Source: Nitrosomonadales bacterium (GTDB taxonomy: Bacteria; Pseudomonadota; Gammaproteobacteria; Burkholderiales; Gallionellaceae). Taken from it: DNA of 22,981 nt. The stretch spans positions 1 to 22,981 of the forward strand of contig JADJWO010000006.1 of assembly GCA_016716325.1 (NCBI GenBank). Direction: 5' to 3'. The notes under the pieces were generated by a model that worked only from the letters and a program-made list of their open reading frames with translations, ran no database searches and was not told the origin of the DNA. Both the position numbers and the translations under genes were made by a program. Position 1 is the stretch's first letter, and each line of letters begins with the position of its first letter. Positions 1 through 11,674 of this stretch are shown here, piece after piece.

Positions 1-940
1 CGACCGCGAAAGCTGGATCGCCAATCCGGAAAAGGTCTCATCAGAAACAACCGAAGAACAACCGTTATTTCGTCAGGATCGAGAACGCGGTAAACGGGAC
101 GCCTCCGCGAACTCGACTGGGCGGCGGGCTTGCTGTCGCGCTACCGGACCATGCGTTTCTCCAACTGGCCTGCAACGGGACGCCGCGGGCATTCTGCTCT
201 GCCACGCCGTGCTCGATGCCTTCGGACAGCGAAAGCGAAGCCATGACCGCGATATCGGGAACTCGGTCATTGAAATTGTTTATCGCGATAGAAGCTGCCG
301 GGGCGACAACGGCGCGCCAATCTGGTCGCCGAGGAATGCCAGGAATTTACCGGCGGTTTCATCCGCGGCGCGTAGAAACATCACAGAATGTGGCGGATAA
401 ATATATCCGGCAGGCATATAGCTTGGCGAAGTCTGATTTAAGGCGTTCACGCGCTGATCGAACGGAATACATCGAGGCAGAGTCGCTGGGATCCGCCCTT
501 ATCCGGGGCTTGCCCAAGCTGTTTACCGAAAGGCGACCTGATCGGTGCCATGCCGCTACCGGGCGGCCTGTCGGCCGAACTGTTTGCAGCGCCTGACGAA
601 CACAACGCACAGTCCATGACCTTCATGGCGAAAAGTATCGTGATCGGCGAAAGGTGAGAAGAGGGCGATGCCGCCACCTGATCAGCCTTGGGCATGTCGC
701 CGTCTGTCGGCGAAGACAGCCGGAAACGAGCTTGGCGGAACTGAAGGACGGCGACTTTTTCGGCAAGATGGCCCTGCTGGGTGACCAGGTGCGCACTGCC
801 AGCGTGCGGGCCGTGCGCCCCACCACGGCTATTGCGGCTGCGCCACGGGATGTGATGTCGCTCGCCGAGATGGAGCCGGAATTGAAAAAATGGCTGGAGG
901 AAAAGCCAGGGCGGGGCGCGCCGCAAAGCCGGGCAAGTAA
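1..940 (+). pseudogene. Cyclic-nucleotide-binding-domain protein, probable cation:proton antiporter C-terminus (partial, many frameshifts)
   Basis: The best-preserved stretch (about 720-900) reads as a cNMP-binding domain: ELKDGDFFGKMALLGDQVRT, then SVRAV and PELKKWLEE. The motif GDFFGxMALL is the phosphate-binding cassette of the family. Just upstream, in shifting frames, come DLIGAMPLPGGLSAELF and KSIVIGE, the usual lead-in to such a domain, and before that NLVAEECQEFTGGFIRGA and ALIRGLPKLFTE. Large antiporters of the CPA1 (NhaP-like) family often carry this domain at the C-terminus, and the LPKxxTE segment is reminiscent of them. No transmembrane part is readable here, so that assignment is inferred. 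The frame changes at least five times. A TAA at 938-940 fits the expected end after an alanine/lysine-rich tail; if the last shift is ignored the frame stops at 974. The gene converges on tldD. The left end lies outside the window. Confidence 0.5.
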
Positions 941-970
941 CACGGCCGACGAAGCAAGAACAGCCCCGCG

Positions 971-2415
971 CTAGGCGGTGCCGCCCACCATCCAGCCCGT
1001 CGATGCTTCACCGTGGGTTGTCCCACGCCCATCGGAGACGCTCTGCCCTTCCTTGCCGCAGGTGCCGACACCGGGGTCGAGCGCCATGTCGTTGCCGATC
1101 ATCGCGATGCGGGTGAGCGCATCCGGCCCGTTGCCGATAAGCGTAGCGCCTTCCGGAGAGGCGGTGATGCCGTCTTCGATCAGGTAGGCCTCGGCGGCGG
1201 AGAACACGAACTTGCCGCTGGTGATATCCACCTGGCCGCCGCCGAAATTGACCGCTAGAAGAGGCCGTGCCTGACCGATGCGATGATCTCCGCAGGATCC
1301 TCGCCATGGAGCATGTAGGTATTGGTCATGCGCGGCATCGGGATGCGCGATAGGATTCAGCGCCGCGTCGTTGCCGGTGGTACTGGCCCGCCCACGAGGT
1401 CGCGTTGAGTGAGTCCTGCAAGTATTGCTTTCAGGATGCCGTCCTCAGATCAGCATGTTGCGTTGGTCGGATTGCCGTCATCGACGTCTGCATTGACCCG
1501 CGCGGCTTCGGCCAGGGTGCCGTCGTCGACTCACGGTCACGCCGGGGCCGCCACTACGCTTGCTGATGCGCCCTGAGAACGCCGAACTACCCCTTGGATT
1601 GAAATCACCTTCCAGTCGTGACCGATCGCTTCGTGCAGCAATACCGCAATAGCCTGGTGCGAGCACGACGGTCATCGGAGGCCCGTTGGCGCCGGACGCG
1701 GGGTCAATTTGATTAACGCAGTGCCGCCTGGTGAACGGCGCGCTGAGCGTAGTCTCGCAGGATCGCGTCGGCAACTGGGCGTAATCGCGGAACGACCGCC
1801 GCCCGCGGAGGCCTGTTCGCGGCGGCCGTTGCTTGCGATGATCCAGTGACCGACAGGCGCACCAGCGGGACGGATGTCGGCGACCATCAACCCGTCGCTG
1901 CGCGCCACCATCACCACTTCGTATTCTCCCCACGGCGCGCCATCACCTGCACGACGCTCGGATCGAGCAGCCGAGCGCGTGGCTTTCGCCGGTGCCGAGC
2001 AGCGGCAGCCTTGTCGGCCGATCCGAGCGATCAGGTCGACGCAAGCTCGATTTCGCGCCGCGATTCGCGGTGCAGCAACACCCCCTTGCCGTGCCCCTGG
2101 CGCGCGATCGCCCGCGCGGTTTGCGCGCGCTGATCGCAAGCACACTGAGCCTGATATCGCTCGGAATAGGCGAAAGCGGTCTTCTCTTGCTGACCGCACA
2201 TTGCACCGCCGACCGGTCGATCGTGAAGCTGCCTGATTCGACGATGCCCTCTTCCGCGACCACCTCTCTAGACCGCGGGTGTACTGGAAGTACAGATCCG
2301 GCAGTCGAATCAGGGTAGGTTCCCGAACATCGCCCTGAAGCTTGCGACACCTGGGCGTTATGCGGCCATTCCGAGGGAACAGGTTTTCACCAACCGGCGG
2401 CGGTTGCTGCTCTAT
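971..2415 (-). pseudogene. tldD: TldD metalloprotease (frameshifted throughout)
   Basis: TldD works with TldE/PmbA as a zinc protease that trims peptides such as microcin B17 precursor and the CcdA antitoxin. The C-terminus is clear on the minus strand at 971-1231: FVFSAAEAYLIEDG, GATLIGNGPDALTRIAMIGN, DMALDPGVGTCGKEGQSV and a final VGGTA before a TAG at 971-973. The zinc-binding HExxxH motif appears as HEAIGH at 1618-1635, next to LEGDFNPRGSSAFSGR. The N-terminal part shows DLYFQYTRG (around 2298) and EEGIVESGSFTID. The total span gives about 480 residues, the normal TldD length, so nothing large is missing. The frame changes many times while the conserved words stay intact, which points to base-length errors rather than decay. 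The start is approximate, because no clean ATG is in frame. It follows the nitrilase gene on the same strand, the arrangement seen in related betaproteobacteria. Confidence 0.85.
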
Positions 2416-2517
2416 GGACCGTATCTCTTCGTATGGGGTCGAACAGGACGATCCGAAGCCGGGCGCAACCGAGCCTCTGACAGCCATGGGGCGCGACCCG
2501 TTCAATCACGCGGGGAG

Positions 2518-3315
2518 TTAGAGCTTGCACGCAGGCAGGTGACTAGCAAGGATCGTTGCGCAAACGTCGCCGATCACCCGCCAGAACCGCGCGCGGCAAA
2601 CGGTCCAACACTCGCCCCACGGGTCGACGACCATGGTGTGCCATGTGTCGGCGACCGCTTCATGATGCCGCCTGCTCCGCAGCGGCGTCAATGCAGCGCC
2701 GTCCAGATCCTGGCGGCGCAGGGCTGGACAGCACCTCCCAGTGCGCCTTGCCGGTAGTCGCGGTGAAGGGCGGAAGGCACGACAATGATGCTCCTCGCCC
2801 TAGCGCAGACAGCCTTCAGAATCGTAAGGTCGCAGCGCCAATTGACAACCCGATACGCCCGAACGGGGAATCGACGGCGACGATCTGATCGCCCGGCTCG
2901 ATGGTATTCGCTTCCGATATGTTCGGTGCTGTTCGAAGTCGAACAGGTGGATCTTGTCGTAGCGCGCCACTTGCGCGCCCTGATCGTCGTACACCAGACA
3001 AGTGTTGAGCACCTTGTCGGTCGCCGCCAGCCCAGGATCGAGCCGCCCACCAGCCAGATCTTGTGCTTGCGCGCCGGCTTTCATCTCGCCGAGGAATGAC
3101 TGTATCTGGCTCCTCTCCGGGCTTTGCTCGCGCACCTGGACCTTGTCCTAGTCGCTCATCCCCATGATGGCGAAAATTCCCGGCAACACCACCAGCTTCG
3201 CGCCCCTTTTTCCGCCGCCATCACGCAATCAGGCGGCGCGCCTCGCTGAGGTTGCGCTGAGACATTTCGGTCCGGACGCCATCTGGATGGCGGCGACTTT
3301 GAATGCCGTGAAGCT
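2518..3315 (-). pseudogene. Nitrilase/omega-amidase-family carbon-nitrogen hydrolase (frameshifted)
   Basis: Fragments on the minus strand line up in order with the nitrilase superfamily branch that includes Nit1/omega-amidase. VAAIQMASGP (ending at 3300) is the N-terminal strand. AAEKGAKLVVLPGIFAIMG carries the region of the catalytic Glu. VLNTCLVYDDQGAQVARYDK followed by IHLFDF contains the catalytic Lys. FGRIGLS is followed by a Cys-Asp-Leu reading in another frame, where the catalytic Cys belongs. SIIVVPSA and ADTWHTMVVDP mark the last third. The span is right for a protein of about 265-275 residues. The gene sits between yhdP and tldD on one strand, probably one operon. Both ends are approximate: a TAA at 2518-2520 is the likeliest stop, and no in-frame ATG is visible at the start. 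Substrate cannot be told; family members include omega-amidases and deaminated-glutathione amidases. Confidence 0.75.
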
Positions 3316-3360
3316 TGCGCGACAATGCGTTGCTGGGTGGGTTACTTCATTCGCCGTGAT

Positions 3361-6300
3361 TCACTTTCCTGTTTGTCTGGTCTGGTTTTCCATCTGTCTG
3401 GCCGGAGCGCGCGCCCTGCCTTAGTCACGCTCGGATCATTCCATGTCTGAGGTGACATTGTATTCAAGCAACACCAACTTATCGAGCAGGGGCTCCCGGC
3501 ACCTTGTTGACGATGAGTGCGCCGATCCCCGCCACCAGGTAGGCCGCGACGCCCCGAGCAGCGATCCGCTGTCACCCAGCGTCGGCAGGATACGCACCTG
3601 CAGATCCTGTGTTTCGCGGTTCAGATCGACTTTTGCCTTTCATGGTCACCTTGGCGGACGACCGTAAATGGCAAATCTCCGTGGCTCCATCACGCCATGC
3701 TTGATCTTGGCATTGCCATTGATGTTGTCGAACTGTGATGAGACCCGTCACTGAACACATCGGTGAAATCCAGCGTGATGCGCTTGGGCAATGCCTGCAG
3801 GAGCTCAGGATGCTGAGCAAACTCCGATGCCCGGTTTCCATCTTCAGAACCGCTCCGCTAACAAGTATCCGAAGCTGGGCGTGCCGTCCGGTGGCGTAAT
3901 TGAATTCAATAAGCGTTCCAGACCACAGCAGGTTTCGCTACCAGCTTTCCGCTACCGCCCTTGACGGTGTTCGGGTAACGGAACGTGTCAGGATCTTTCC
4001 GGCATCGCTGATCTCCAGTTGCAGATTGACCTGGCTCGAAACCCTTGCTGATACCGTCGCCCGATTGGGGGGCTTCAGCCCCTATCCTTGCCGGAAGGAG
4101 TCTGCCGCAGGATCGCCGCTCCCGATCGTGGGCGCGTTGCCATACCAGATCCCGTCGCCCATCAGCAGACCGCCTGGATTGGTGATGCGCAGGCGGCATG
4201 CGCCGGCTCTGTCGCTTCCGGATGGCCGACCAGTTTCGAGGCGAGCCGATCTGCTTGCCCTTGATCTGCAGATTCTCGATCGCCACGCTGGCGCAGGCAG
4301 ACTGGCCGTTCGTCGTGCCGTCCTGCACGGTGCGGGCGGGCTGCTGCGCAGCCTTGCTGCTCCTGGCCGACGGTGCGGATCGAGGCGATGGTTCGTCGCC
4401 CGGCCATTATATTGTCCAGATGCACGCTGCCCTTCCCCACCGCTGTTGGATGACGGTTTCCTGGTGTGTTGAAGGGAAGCCGCCGCCGAAACTTGCGGCA
4501 GATGGTGTGCAATTGCCGTGGTGCCATGTCGACTTGTTCTCGGCGGACGGTTTCGCTCCGGCGATCGGAAGCGGCAAGAGATTACTTTCGCCATCGCCCG
4601 CCAGCCCTTCCAGCCCTGTATCGACGGGATAAGCAGATTGCCGATCAGCCACACGCCATCCCTGTCCGTCCACTTGCCTGCCCGCCGAAAATCGATCACG
4701 CCCCGCTTGACCGCCATCGCGCCGTTTTCGTCGCACGTCGCCAGACGCACGCTGAGCAGCTTGCCAGGTGCGCACGGATGACATCCTGCCCTTCGGCGAC
4801 GTTCACCTTTTTCCACATGCACTCGCATGGCTTCGTTAGCACGCTTGGCAAAAAGGTTGCGGCAGGCTGGAACCGATCCCCCTCCAGCGTGGAGTTGACG
4901 GTGAGCTGCGCAGGAACTCTTCACCACAGCGATATCCGCATCCCACGCCGCGCCCACCGCGCAGATATTGCAACGGGGGATGAGGGTCAGTAGCGCGGGG
5001 TTTGTCGAGATCGCTGCGTCCCTTGACGACGGCATCATGCCACCGCCTTCGGCGGATTGCAATATCGTGCTGGCATCCCCGCCGAGTATCTTCGCGGATA
5101 CGCCTTTGCCTGCTCCCGGACTCTGGTGAAGGAAAGCTCTCCGCGCGTGTCGCGCAAGCACGGGATGCCCTTGCCCAGGTCGATATCGTTATCCTGCCCG
5201 CGGTACGTGCCCGACACCTGTAACGGCATGCGGTCGGGTACTTTTTGCGAAGCTTACGCCCTGCTCCGCCGTACTTTGCGCGGCATCGACCCGCGAGCGC
5301 ACTTATCACCGCGGCGGTATCCGTTCCGCCGCCCAGCAGCGGAAAACGCACGAACAGATCGAGAAGATGCCCGTCACCGACGGCATGCCGCCTGCATCGG
5401 TAAAGCTGTCGATAGCCGCGCACCAGGCTGCGCTGGATGTATTGCGGGAAGACATCGCTCGCGCCCGTCACCTCGCCCCGGATCTCCAGCGGCAGCACGT
5501 CACCTCGCTCGCCAGATCCGGCATCCCGGCGCTGACGTTGCACCCGTTCGCCTGAACGTAGTCGCGGAACCGCCTTCACGCCGAGCATTGCCGCGTATCC
5601 AGAATTGGGCCGAGATGTTTTCGATGACAGGCCAATCTTGTCGAATTCCAGCGTGACGCCTGCGCGTGCCCGCCGATCTCCGAGCTGCGCCTTTGGTCCC
5701 ATCCAGCGGGAAATCGTCCAGGTTACCCTTGATGCGGACGCGGAAATCGGTCTGACCCGACCCTGGATCGCACCTTTCAGGCAGTCGTTGTCCTCTGGTC
5801 CACGAAGACCAGCGGGGTATACCGGTAAGCTTGGCGGACATCGCGCGCGCGTCAGGCTGATCGTCAGGTCGATTAGCCCCCTGCTCGCTCCCCTGTGTCC
5901 GGTAACTGCCTGGATTACCCGCCGGATCATCGTTGGCGATGGCGACATTATTGACAGACCGACCACTCGCCACGCCTGCGCTCCCAACCTGCCTGTCCGC
6001 TCAGTGCGCTAAAGAACAGCGACTAACCAGCTGCCGGGTGCATCGACCTGCAGACCGTGGGCGCGGATATTCATCGAGCCGCCCTGGTCGTTGCCGTCCA
6101 ATCCAGCGATAACCCTGAGAATCCCGGCATTCCATCGTATTGGCGCATCGCGAGGTTCTCGAACTGCCCCTTGATCCGGAAGTCATCCATCTTTTCCAGC
6201 GAGCCCTGCCATTGCACATCCAGGTTGTCCACCTCGCCTCTCGGCGCATAAGCGTCCAACCGGGCGCGCAGACTGTTTTCCAGCGGCACGAATCCGCCAG

Positions 6301-7402
6301 GCTGACAGGGATCCCCGTTGCAATCGGTTGGCGTAACGCACCTCACGCCGCGCGGCCCTCTCCAGGGACACACTGCGAAAATAAAAATCCGTGGGGTTGG
6401 CAAGGCCAAAAATCGTTCTTTAGGCGCATCGCCAGATGCCGCGTGGAGACCTCCAGCCCGCCCGGCACATCCTGCCACGCCGCGCGGCCGTGCGGGTTGT
6501 CCACCGTCATTTCACTCGCACGTCCGCGCGACTGCCGGGTCACCACATCATGCAGATCCATGTCGGCGGTGAGCCGCGTCACCAGCGCCCTCCAGGCTCA
6601 AACCAGCCGGCGGCACGCAACGCGCCGCTGCTGAACTCGTCCGGCAGGTCTCGCCAGGCGCGCCGTGCCGTCACGTCGGTATGGTCGAGTTGTGTAAAAG
6701 GCTCCCGCGCCATTCGCCGAGGTCGTCGAAACTGTCGCCATGGAAATCGCCGCGCACATCCAGCGGCGGGACAGCGCGGCCGGGCGGCAGGCGCGCACAG
6801 CGAAACTGATGATGGCCGAAGAAGTTCTCGCGAAGCGCAGGTCCCTGGTGTAGCACCAGCGCGGAGCTTCGGCGCACTCCGTCCACCCAGACGATGAGCC
6901 CATCGCTTACCGCCATGTGCGACTGGTGGAGAAGCCAGTTCGCCAGATCGCTGTCCCGCCCTGCTTGTTGAGGGCGATGCGCCGATGAAGATCCGGTCTT
7001 GCGCATCCCGCCGGATCAACAGCTCCGGCCTGGATATTTCCAGGATGGCCAGCCTGAGTTCCGCAGTGAGCAGCGACCACGACGCTACCGTCGATGCGCG
7101 GCAATTCCAGTGCGGGCTGCCCTCTCGTCCGGATGGTCACTTTGGAAAACCTGAGCCGTGGATGGGGACCCCCTGCCAGTCCGCCTCTATCCGGTCGATG
7201 CCGACCGGGTTGCTCCGAGCGCGATCGCCATGGATCTGGGATCCTGTCATGGTGCTGTCACATAACCGAAAGCACCCAGTAACCTCAGCACGGGGGATGG
7301 CGCACGCGATCACGGCGATCGTCGCCGGGAAACGACGATGACCAGGCGCGTCAGCCAGTTCAGACTGTGCCAGAGCAATCGGACAGGAAGGGATTTCAAC
7401 AT
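3361..7402 (-). pseudogene. yhdP: YhdP-family (TIGR02099, AsmA-like) envelope protein (frameshifted throughout)
   Basis: YhdP proteins are very large inner-membrane-anchored AsmA-like proteins that bridge the periplasm and help move phospholipid to the outer membrane. The start is the ATG at 7400-7402, giving MLKSLPVRLLWHSLNWLTRL and IVV, an N-terminal membrane anchor. The next conserved words appear in order in changing frames: RIEADWQG, PALELPRIDGSV, SDLANWLLHQSHMAVSDGLI, DLDEFSSG-like text, NLDVQWQGSLEKMDDFRIKG, QFENLAMRQYDGMPGFSGLS, GNLDDFPLDGTKGA, the NLRATDPHP-like segment, RVSGTYxxQDNDIDLGKGIP, KRGVIDF, DGVWLIGNL, ENLQIKGKQIG, and a C-terminal EYNVTSDTW-like end near 3450. The span corresponds to about 1,340 residues, close to the family size of about 1,270-1,300. 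A TGA at 3361-3363 gives the natural ending; the neighbouring frame stops at 3342. It diverges from glnE and heads the yhdP-nitrilase-tldD run. Confidence 0.82.
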
Positions 7403-7484
7403 TGTATCGAACGAGCAAAATCGCCGGGAATATGTGCGAGGGACGTAATCGAAGCCAGTTCGCATTCTAACTTGAAGCCCCCCC

Positions 7485-10212
7485 ATGAATACATCAAACA
7501 TGCCATCCGCAACCTTCGAGGTCTTGCTGTCGAAAACGCTGCACTGCAGCCGTTATGTTCGCCGTGCGCTGGAGTCCGACACCTCCATCAAGGAATGGTT
7601 GCAGGAAACCACGCATCGCCTTCCGGTCATGCCGAACTATGGGCTTCGTTGCGACAATCCGGCCATGATCTGGACGACGAGGCCGACCTGACGCGCGCAT
7701 TGCGCAGATTGCGCAAGCAGACGATGACCAAGCTGATCCTGCGCGACCTGAACGGTCTTGCCGACCTGAACGAGGTGATGCAGACCATGACCGCGCTGGC
7801 GTGAAGTCGCGGTGCAACAGGCGCAAACCTGTTTGATGCGGTCGCTGCAACAGCAATTCGGCAGCCCCTTGTGCGCGACGAACCGCGAACCCCAGGAATT
7901 GCTCATCATCGGCATGGGCAAGCTGGGCGGCGGCGAACTGAACGTCTCGTCCGACATCGACCTGATCTTCGTCTACGCCGAGGACGGCGAGACCGACGGC
8001 CCGCGCAGTCTGGGCAACCACGAATTCTTCACCCGCTTCGGCCGCCGCCTGATCAGCCTCATTAATGAACTTACCGCCGACGGCTATGTGTTCCGCGTGG
8101 ACATGCGGCTGCGGCTCCTATGGCGACAGCGGTCCGCTGGTGATGAGCTTTGCCGCGCTGGAAGAATACCTGGTCAGCCAGGGGCGTGAATGGGAACGTT
8201 ACGCGTGGATCAAGGCGCGCGTCATCGCGCCAGCCGAAAATCCGAAAACCGGGGAACTGGAGCGACTCGCGCGACCGTTCATATTCCGCAAATATCTTGA
8301 CTTCGGCGCGATCGATTCGATGCGCAAACTGCATGCACAGATCCGCCAGGAAGTGCAGCGGCGCGACCGCATGAACAATATCAAGCTCGGTCCGGGCGGC
8401 ATACGCGAGATCGAATTCACCGCGCAGGTATTCCAGCTGATACGCGGCGGACGGGATGCCGCCCTGCGAATCCGCCCCACCCGCAAGGTTCTGCAATTGC
8501 TGGCGGCGAAAGGGCAGCTTGCCGAGACTGCGGTTGCCGGCCTGGATGCAGCCTACGTCTTTTTGCGCAATCTGGAACATCGGTTGCAATACCTGGACGA
8601 CCAGCAGACCCAGGAACTTCCCGGTAAAGACGAAGACCGGCAGATCGTCGCGGAAGCCATGGGCTATGCCGATTTCACCGCGCTGCTGCACGACCTCGAC
8701 CAGCATCGTGCGCACGTCACCCGGCAGTTCGAACAGGTCTTCAGCCAGCAACGCGAAGAGCAGGACGATGCACAGGTCTGGCGCGAAGGCATCACCGCCG
8801 ACGAATTGACGGCATATCTGAAAAACCTGGGATATCGAGATGACGCGGCAAGCGTGGAGCGTCTGTTGCAACTGCGCAACAGCAGTCGTTATCGCCAGCT
8901 GCCAGACCTGAGCCGGCAGCGCGTCGACAAACTGGTCCCGCAGTTCATCGCGCTGGGCGCGCAACACGCCGACCCGGACACGACCCTGTCCAGGCTGCTG
9001 AGCCTGCTGGAAGCCGTCAGCCGGCGAGCCGTTTACCTCGCCTTCCTCGCCGAATTCCCGCAGGCCCTGCAACGCCTGGCCACGCTGGTTGCGGCAAGCC
9101 GCTGGGCAAGCGAATACCTGACGCAGCACCCTGCACTGCTCGACGAACTGCTGAGCGCACGCGAGATCTACCAGGCGCCATCATGGTCGCAGATCGATCA
9201 CGACCTGCAGACCCGTCTCGACGATTGCGCCGCCGACACGGAACGCCAGCTGGACGTGATGCGCCATGTCCAGCAGGAGCAGATATTCCACCTGCTGGCG
9301 ATGGACCTGCAGAATCTGCTGCCGCTGGAGAATCTCAGCGATCACCTGAGCGACCTGGCCGACCTGATCCTGCGCCATGTGCTGACGCTCTGCTGGGCGA
9401 CTGCGCGCAAGCGGCATCGCGACAACGCGCGATTTGCCATCATTGCGTACGGCAAGCTGGGCGGCAAGGAGCTCGGCTACGCCTCCGACCTGGACCTGAT
9501 CTTCCTGTACGACGACGACCATCCCGATGCGCAGGAGGTCTATGCACGACTGGGACAGCGCATCAATGCGATGCTGGGCAGCTACACCTCGTCCGGCCGC
9601 CTGTACGAGACCGACCTGCGTCTGCGCCCGAACGGCGCGAGCGGCCTGCTGGTCAGTTCGATCGGGGCATTCGCCGAGTATCAGGAGCGTCAGGCCTGGG
9701 TATGGGAACACCAGGCATTGACGCGCGCACGCTTCTGCGCCGGCGACGCGCAAGTAGGAACGGCTTTTGAGGACATCCGCCGCCGTGTGCTGTGCCAGCC
9801 GCGCGACCCGGGCGAACTGCGCAAGGAGATACTGTCCATGCGCCGGAAGATGCATGACGGCCATCCCAACGACACGCCGCTGTTCGACATCAAGCATGAC
9901 AGCGGCGGCATGGTCGACATCGAGTTCATGGTGCAATACCTGGTGCTGGCGCACGCCCACCGGCATCCGCAACTGACCGGCAACATCGGCAACCTGGCGC
10001 TGCTCAGGCTGGCCGGCGAACTCGGGCTGATCCCCGCCGGACTCGCCGAACGGACCGGCACGCTGTATCGCGTACTGCGCCAGACACAGCACCGCATGCG
10101 GCTCAACGACAGTTCGGCGCCCTGCCGCATGGCGCAAGGCGGGATCGACACGCAGGCTTGCCGCGCGCTATGGACGGAACTTTTCGGCGGAGATCAGGCG
10201 GAAGCGCCCTGA
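7485..10212 (+). CDS. glnE: GlnE, bifunctional glutamine synthetase adenylyltransferase/deadenylase (three frameshifts near the 5' end)
   Basis: GlnE attaches AMP to, and removes it from, glutamine synthetase in response to the PII protein GlnB, so it sets nitrogen assimilation. Two nucleotidyltransferase cores are present: GMGKLGGGELNVSSDIDLIF at 7911-7970 (the half that removes AMP in E. coli) and AYGKLGGKELGYASDLDLIF at 9445-9504 (the half that adds AMP). The metal-binding Asp pairs are intact in both, and each is followed by its partner motif (RVDMRLR and YETDLRLRPNG). KLGPGGIREIEF and DIEFMVQYLVLAH are also family hallmarks. The corrected length, about 909 residues, is normal. Start is ATG 7485. 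Breaks lie at about 7612-7622, at an apparent extra T at 7802 (removing it restores ALAEVAVQQAQ), and at an apparent extra T at 8116 (restores MRLRPYGDSGP). From 8065 to the TGA at 10210-10212 the frame is open without interruption. Confidence 0.93.
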
Positions 10213-11483
10213 CCCGTTTGCGGCGCCTGGGCGTTGCTATCGACAAGCGAATTGAGGCGGTACATGATCATCTCGCCCTTGCCCTTGACGTGGATGATGG
10301 CGGGCGGCGCAAAAATCGTATTCGTGCCTGATGCGGTTGTAAGTGGTCTTATCCACCTGGATCACATCCCGCACGGCTTCATCGGTCAGCCGGCTGGCGA
10401 TGTTCACTGTGTCGCCCCACAGGTCGTAGATGAAACGCTTGGTGCCGATCACCCCGGCCACCACCGGCCCGGTGGCGATGCCAGTATGGATGCCCAGCTT
10501 GTATTTCGCGAATTGCGGATCCTTGTTGATGGATTCGCGCATCTCCAGCGCCAGGTTCGCGATGTCGCAGGTGTAGTTGTCGCGTTCACGGCTCAGACCG
10601 CCCACCACCATGTAGGCATCGCCTATCGTCTTGATCTTCTCGACGCCATGTTTTTCGCATAGCTCGTCGAACCCGGAAAATATCCTGTTGAGCAACGCCA
10701 CCATCTGCTCCGGCGAAAGCGATTCGGTCAGCTGCGTGAAATCCACCAGGTCGGCGAACATCACTGTCACGTCGGCATGGCCGTCGGCGATCAGATCCTG
10801 GTTATGCTTCAGCCGTTGCGCGATGCTGTCCGGCAACACGTTGAGCAACACCCGCTCCGATTTCTTCTGTTCTTCGGCCAGCAACTGGTGCTGCTGGTCG
10901 AGCTGATCCTTGATCCTGTCCATCTCCACGACGAAATAGCGCACCAGGAAATAGATGATGGAAGACATCGCGGCGAAATTGAGCGCAAAGAATATGCCGA
11001 TGGTTTTCATCGGCACGCCCCGACTTCCTGCCCGAGGAAATAATCGAACGTGCCGGACACGACCGTCATCACGATATAGGCGATGAACCAGGGAATGGAC
11101 TCGCGCCAGCTCGACACGACCAGCGCGCCGATCGGCGCCAGCAATGCCCAGAGCATCACACCGCTGGAGGTCACGGAACTCCCGATGCTCCATTGCATGA
11201 CGAACGGAGCGAACAGGAACAGGCTCAACTGGATGAAACGGAATGTCTCGAAGCGTTTGGTCTTGAAGTAGTAGAGTAGCGAAGCGACCGAGATGATCTG
11301 GTATCCGACCGGTACGTTGGCCGAATAGTGCAGCCCCATCATCCAGTAGATCGCCAGCCACAGCACCACCGCCAGATTCATGAAGGCACAGGCGAAGATC
11401 AACAGACTCTTGCGCAATTTCTCTTCTTGCGTGTCCGTCGTTTCCTCGGTGATTTCCGGAATGATTCCTGGAAAATTCGTCAT
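10194..11483 (-). CDS. Membrane class III adenylate cyclase (two frameshifts)
   Basis: This gene should make cAMP from ATP at the inner membrane. The start is ATG 11481-11483 (MTNFPGIIPEITEE). Six hydrophobic stretches follow, for example LLIFACAFMNLAVVLWLAIY, VMLWALLAPIGALVVSSW and the last, FFALNFAAMSSIIYFLVRYF. A charged helix QLDQQHQLLAEEQKK and VLLNVLPDSIAQRLK lead into the catalytic domain. VTVMFADLVDFTQL supplies the first metal Asp, KIKTIGDAYMVVGG the substrate Lys and second metal Asp, and YDLWGDTVNIASRL the adenine-selecting Asp plus the Asn/Arg pair. Lys with Asp marks ATP rather than GTP use. One lost base near 11010-11020 joins EVGA to VPMKTIGIFF. An A5 run at 10311-10315 appears one base too long; correcting it gives PAIIHVKGKGEMIMYRLNSL and a TGA at 10194-10196, 19 bases inside the end of glnE. 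No sensor domain other than the membrane part is seen. Confidence 0.88.
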
Positions 11484-11569
11484 CCGCGTACCCGGCCCCT
11501 GTTTTTGCCCAACCTTGGGTTTGATTGACTGCCGTTGTCATGATACCCGATTTAACGTCCGGGGAAACA

Positions 11570-11596
11570 CATCAAATCGAAACCGAAATTTGATGT
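11570..11596. promoter_or_regulatory. Operator-like inverted repeat upstream of ilvE
   Basis: ACATCAAAT at 11570-11578 and ATTTGATGT at 11588-11596 are perfect 9-base inverted repeats around a 9-base centre. The repeat ends six bases before the proposed -35 of the ilvE promoter and lies in the divergent gap between the cyclase and ilvE. There is no T-run after it, so it is not a normal terminator. Its placement suits a dimeric regulator's binding site, but the protein is unknown. Confidence 0.4.
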
Positions 11597-11602
11597 TGCC
11601 GC

Positions 11603-11631
11603 TTCATAAACCCGCCGGAAAAAGCTAGAAT
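11603..11631 (+). promoter_or_regulatory. Probable sigma-70 promoter of ilvE
   Basis: TTCATA (11603-11608) and TAGAAT (11626-11631) are separated by 17 bases. They match the -35 consensus at four of six and the -10 consensus at five of six positions. Transcription would begin near 11638, giving a leader of about 37 bases with AAAGGAA ahead of the ilvE ATG at 11675. Confidence 0.55.
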
Positions 11632-11674
11632 CGTTGCCCTGTAACCGACTCACCCAAACAAAGGAATCCCATTT

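Noticed and set aside
4082..5987. Long open frames of 359 and 383 codons on the minus strand within yhdP
   Set aside because: They are composites: true yhdP words appear in short runs and then turn into arginine-rich text. Reported as parts of the frameshifted yhdP.
8071..10137. Minus-strand open frames of 352 and 318 codons opposite glnE
   Set aside because: They are shadows of the high-G+C glnE sequence. No family motif is seen in them, while glnE is fully recognisable on the other strand.
11484..11541. Cyclase starting at the upstream ATG at 11539-11541
   Set aside because: That frame gives no membrane segments for 170 codons and is out of frame with the clear N-terminal helices, which start at 11483.
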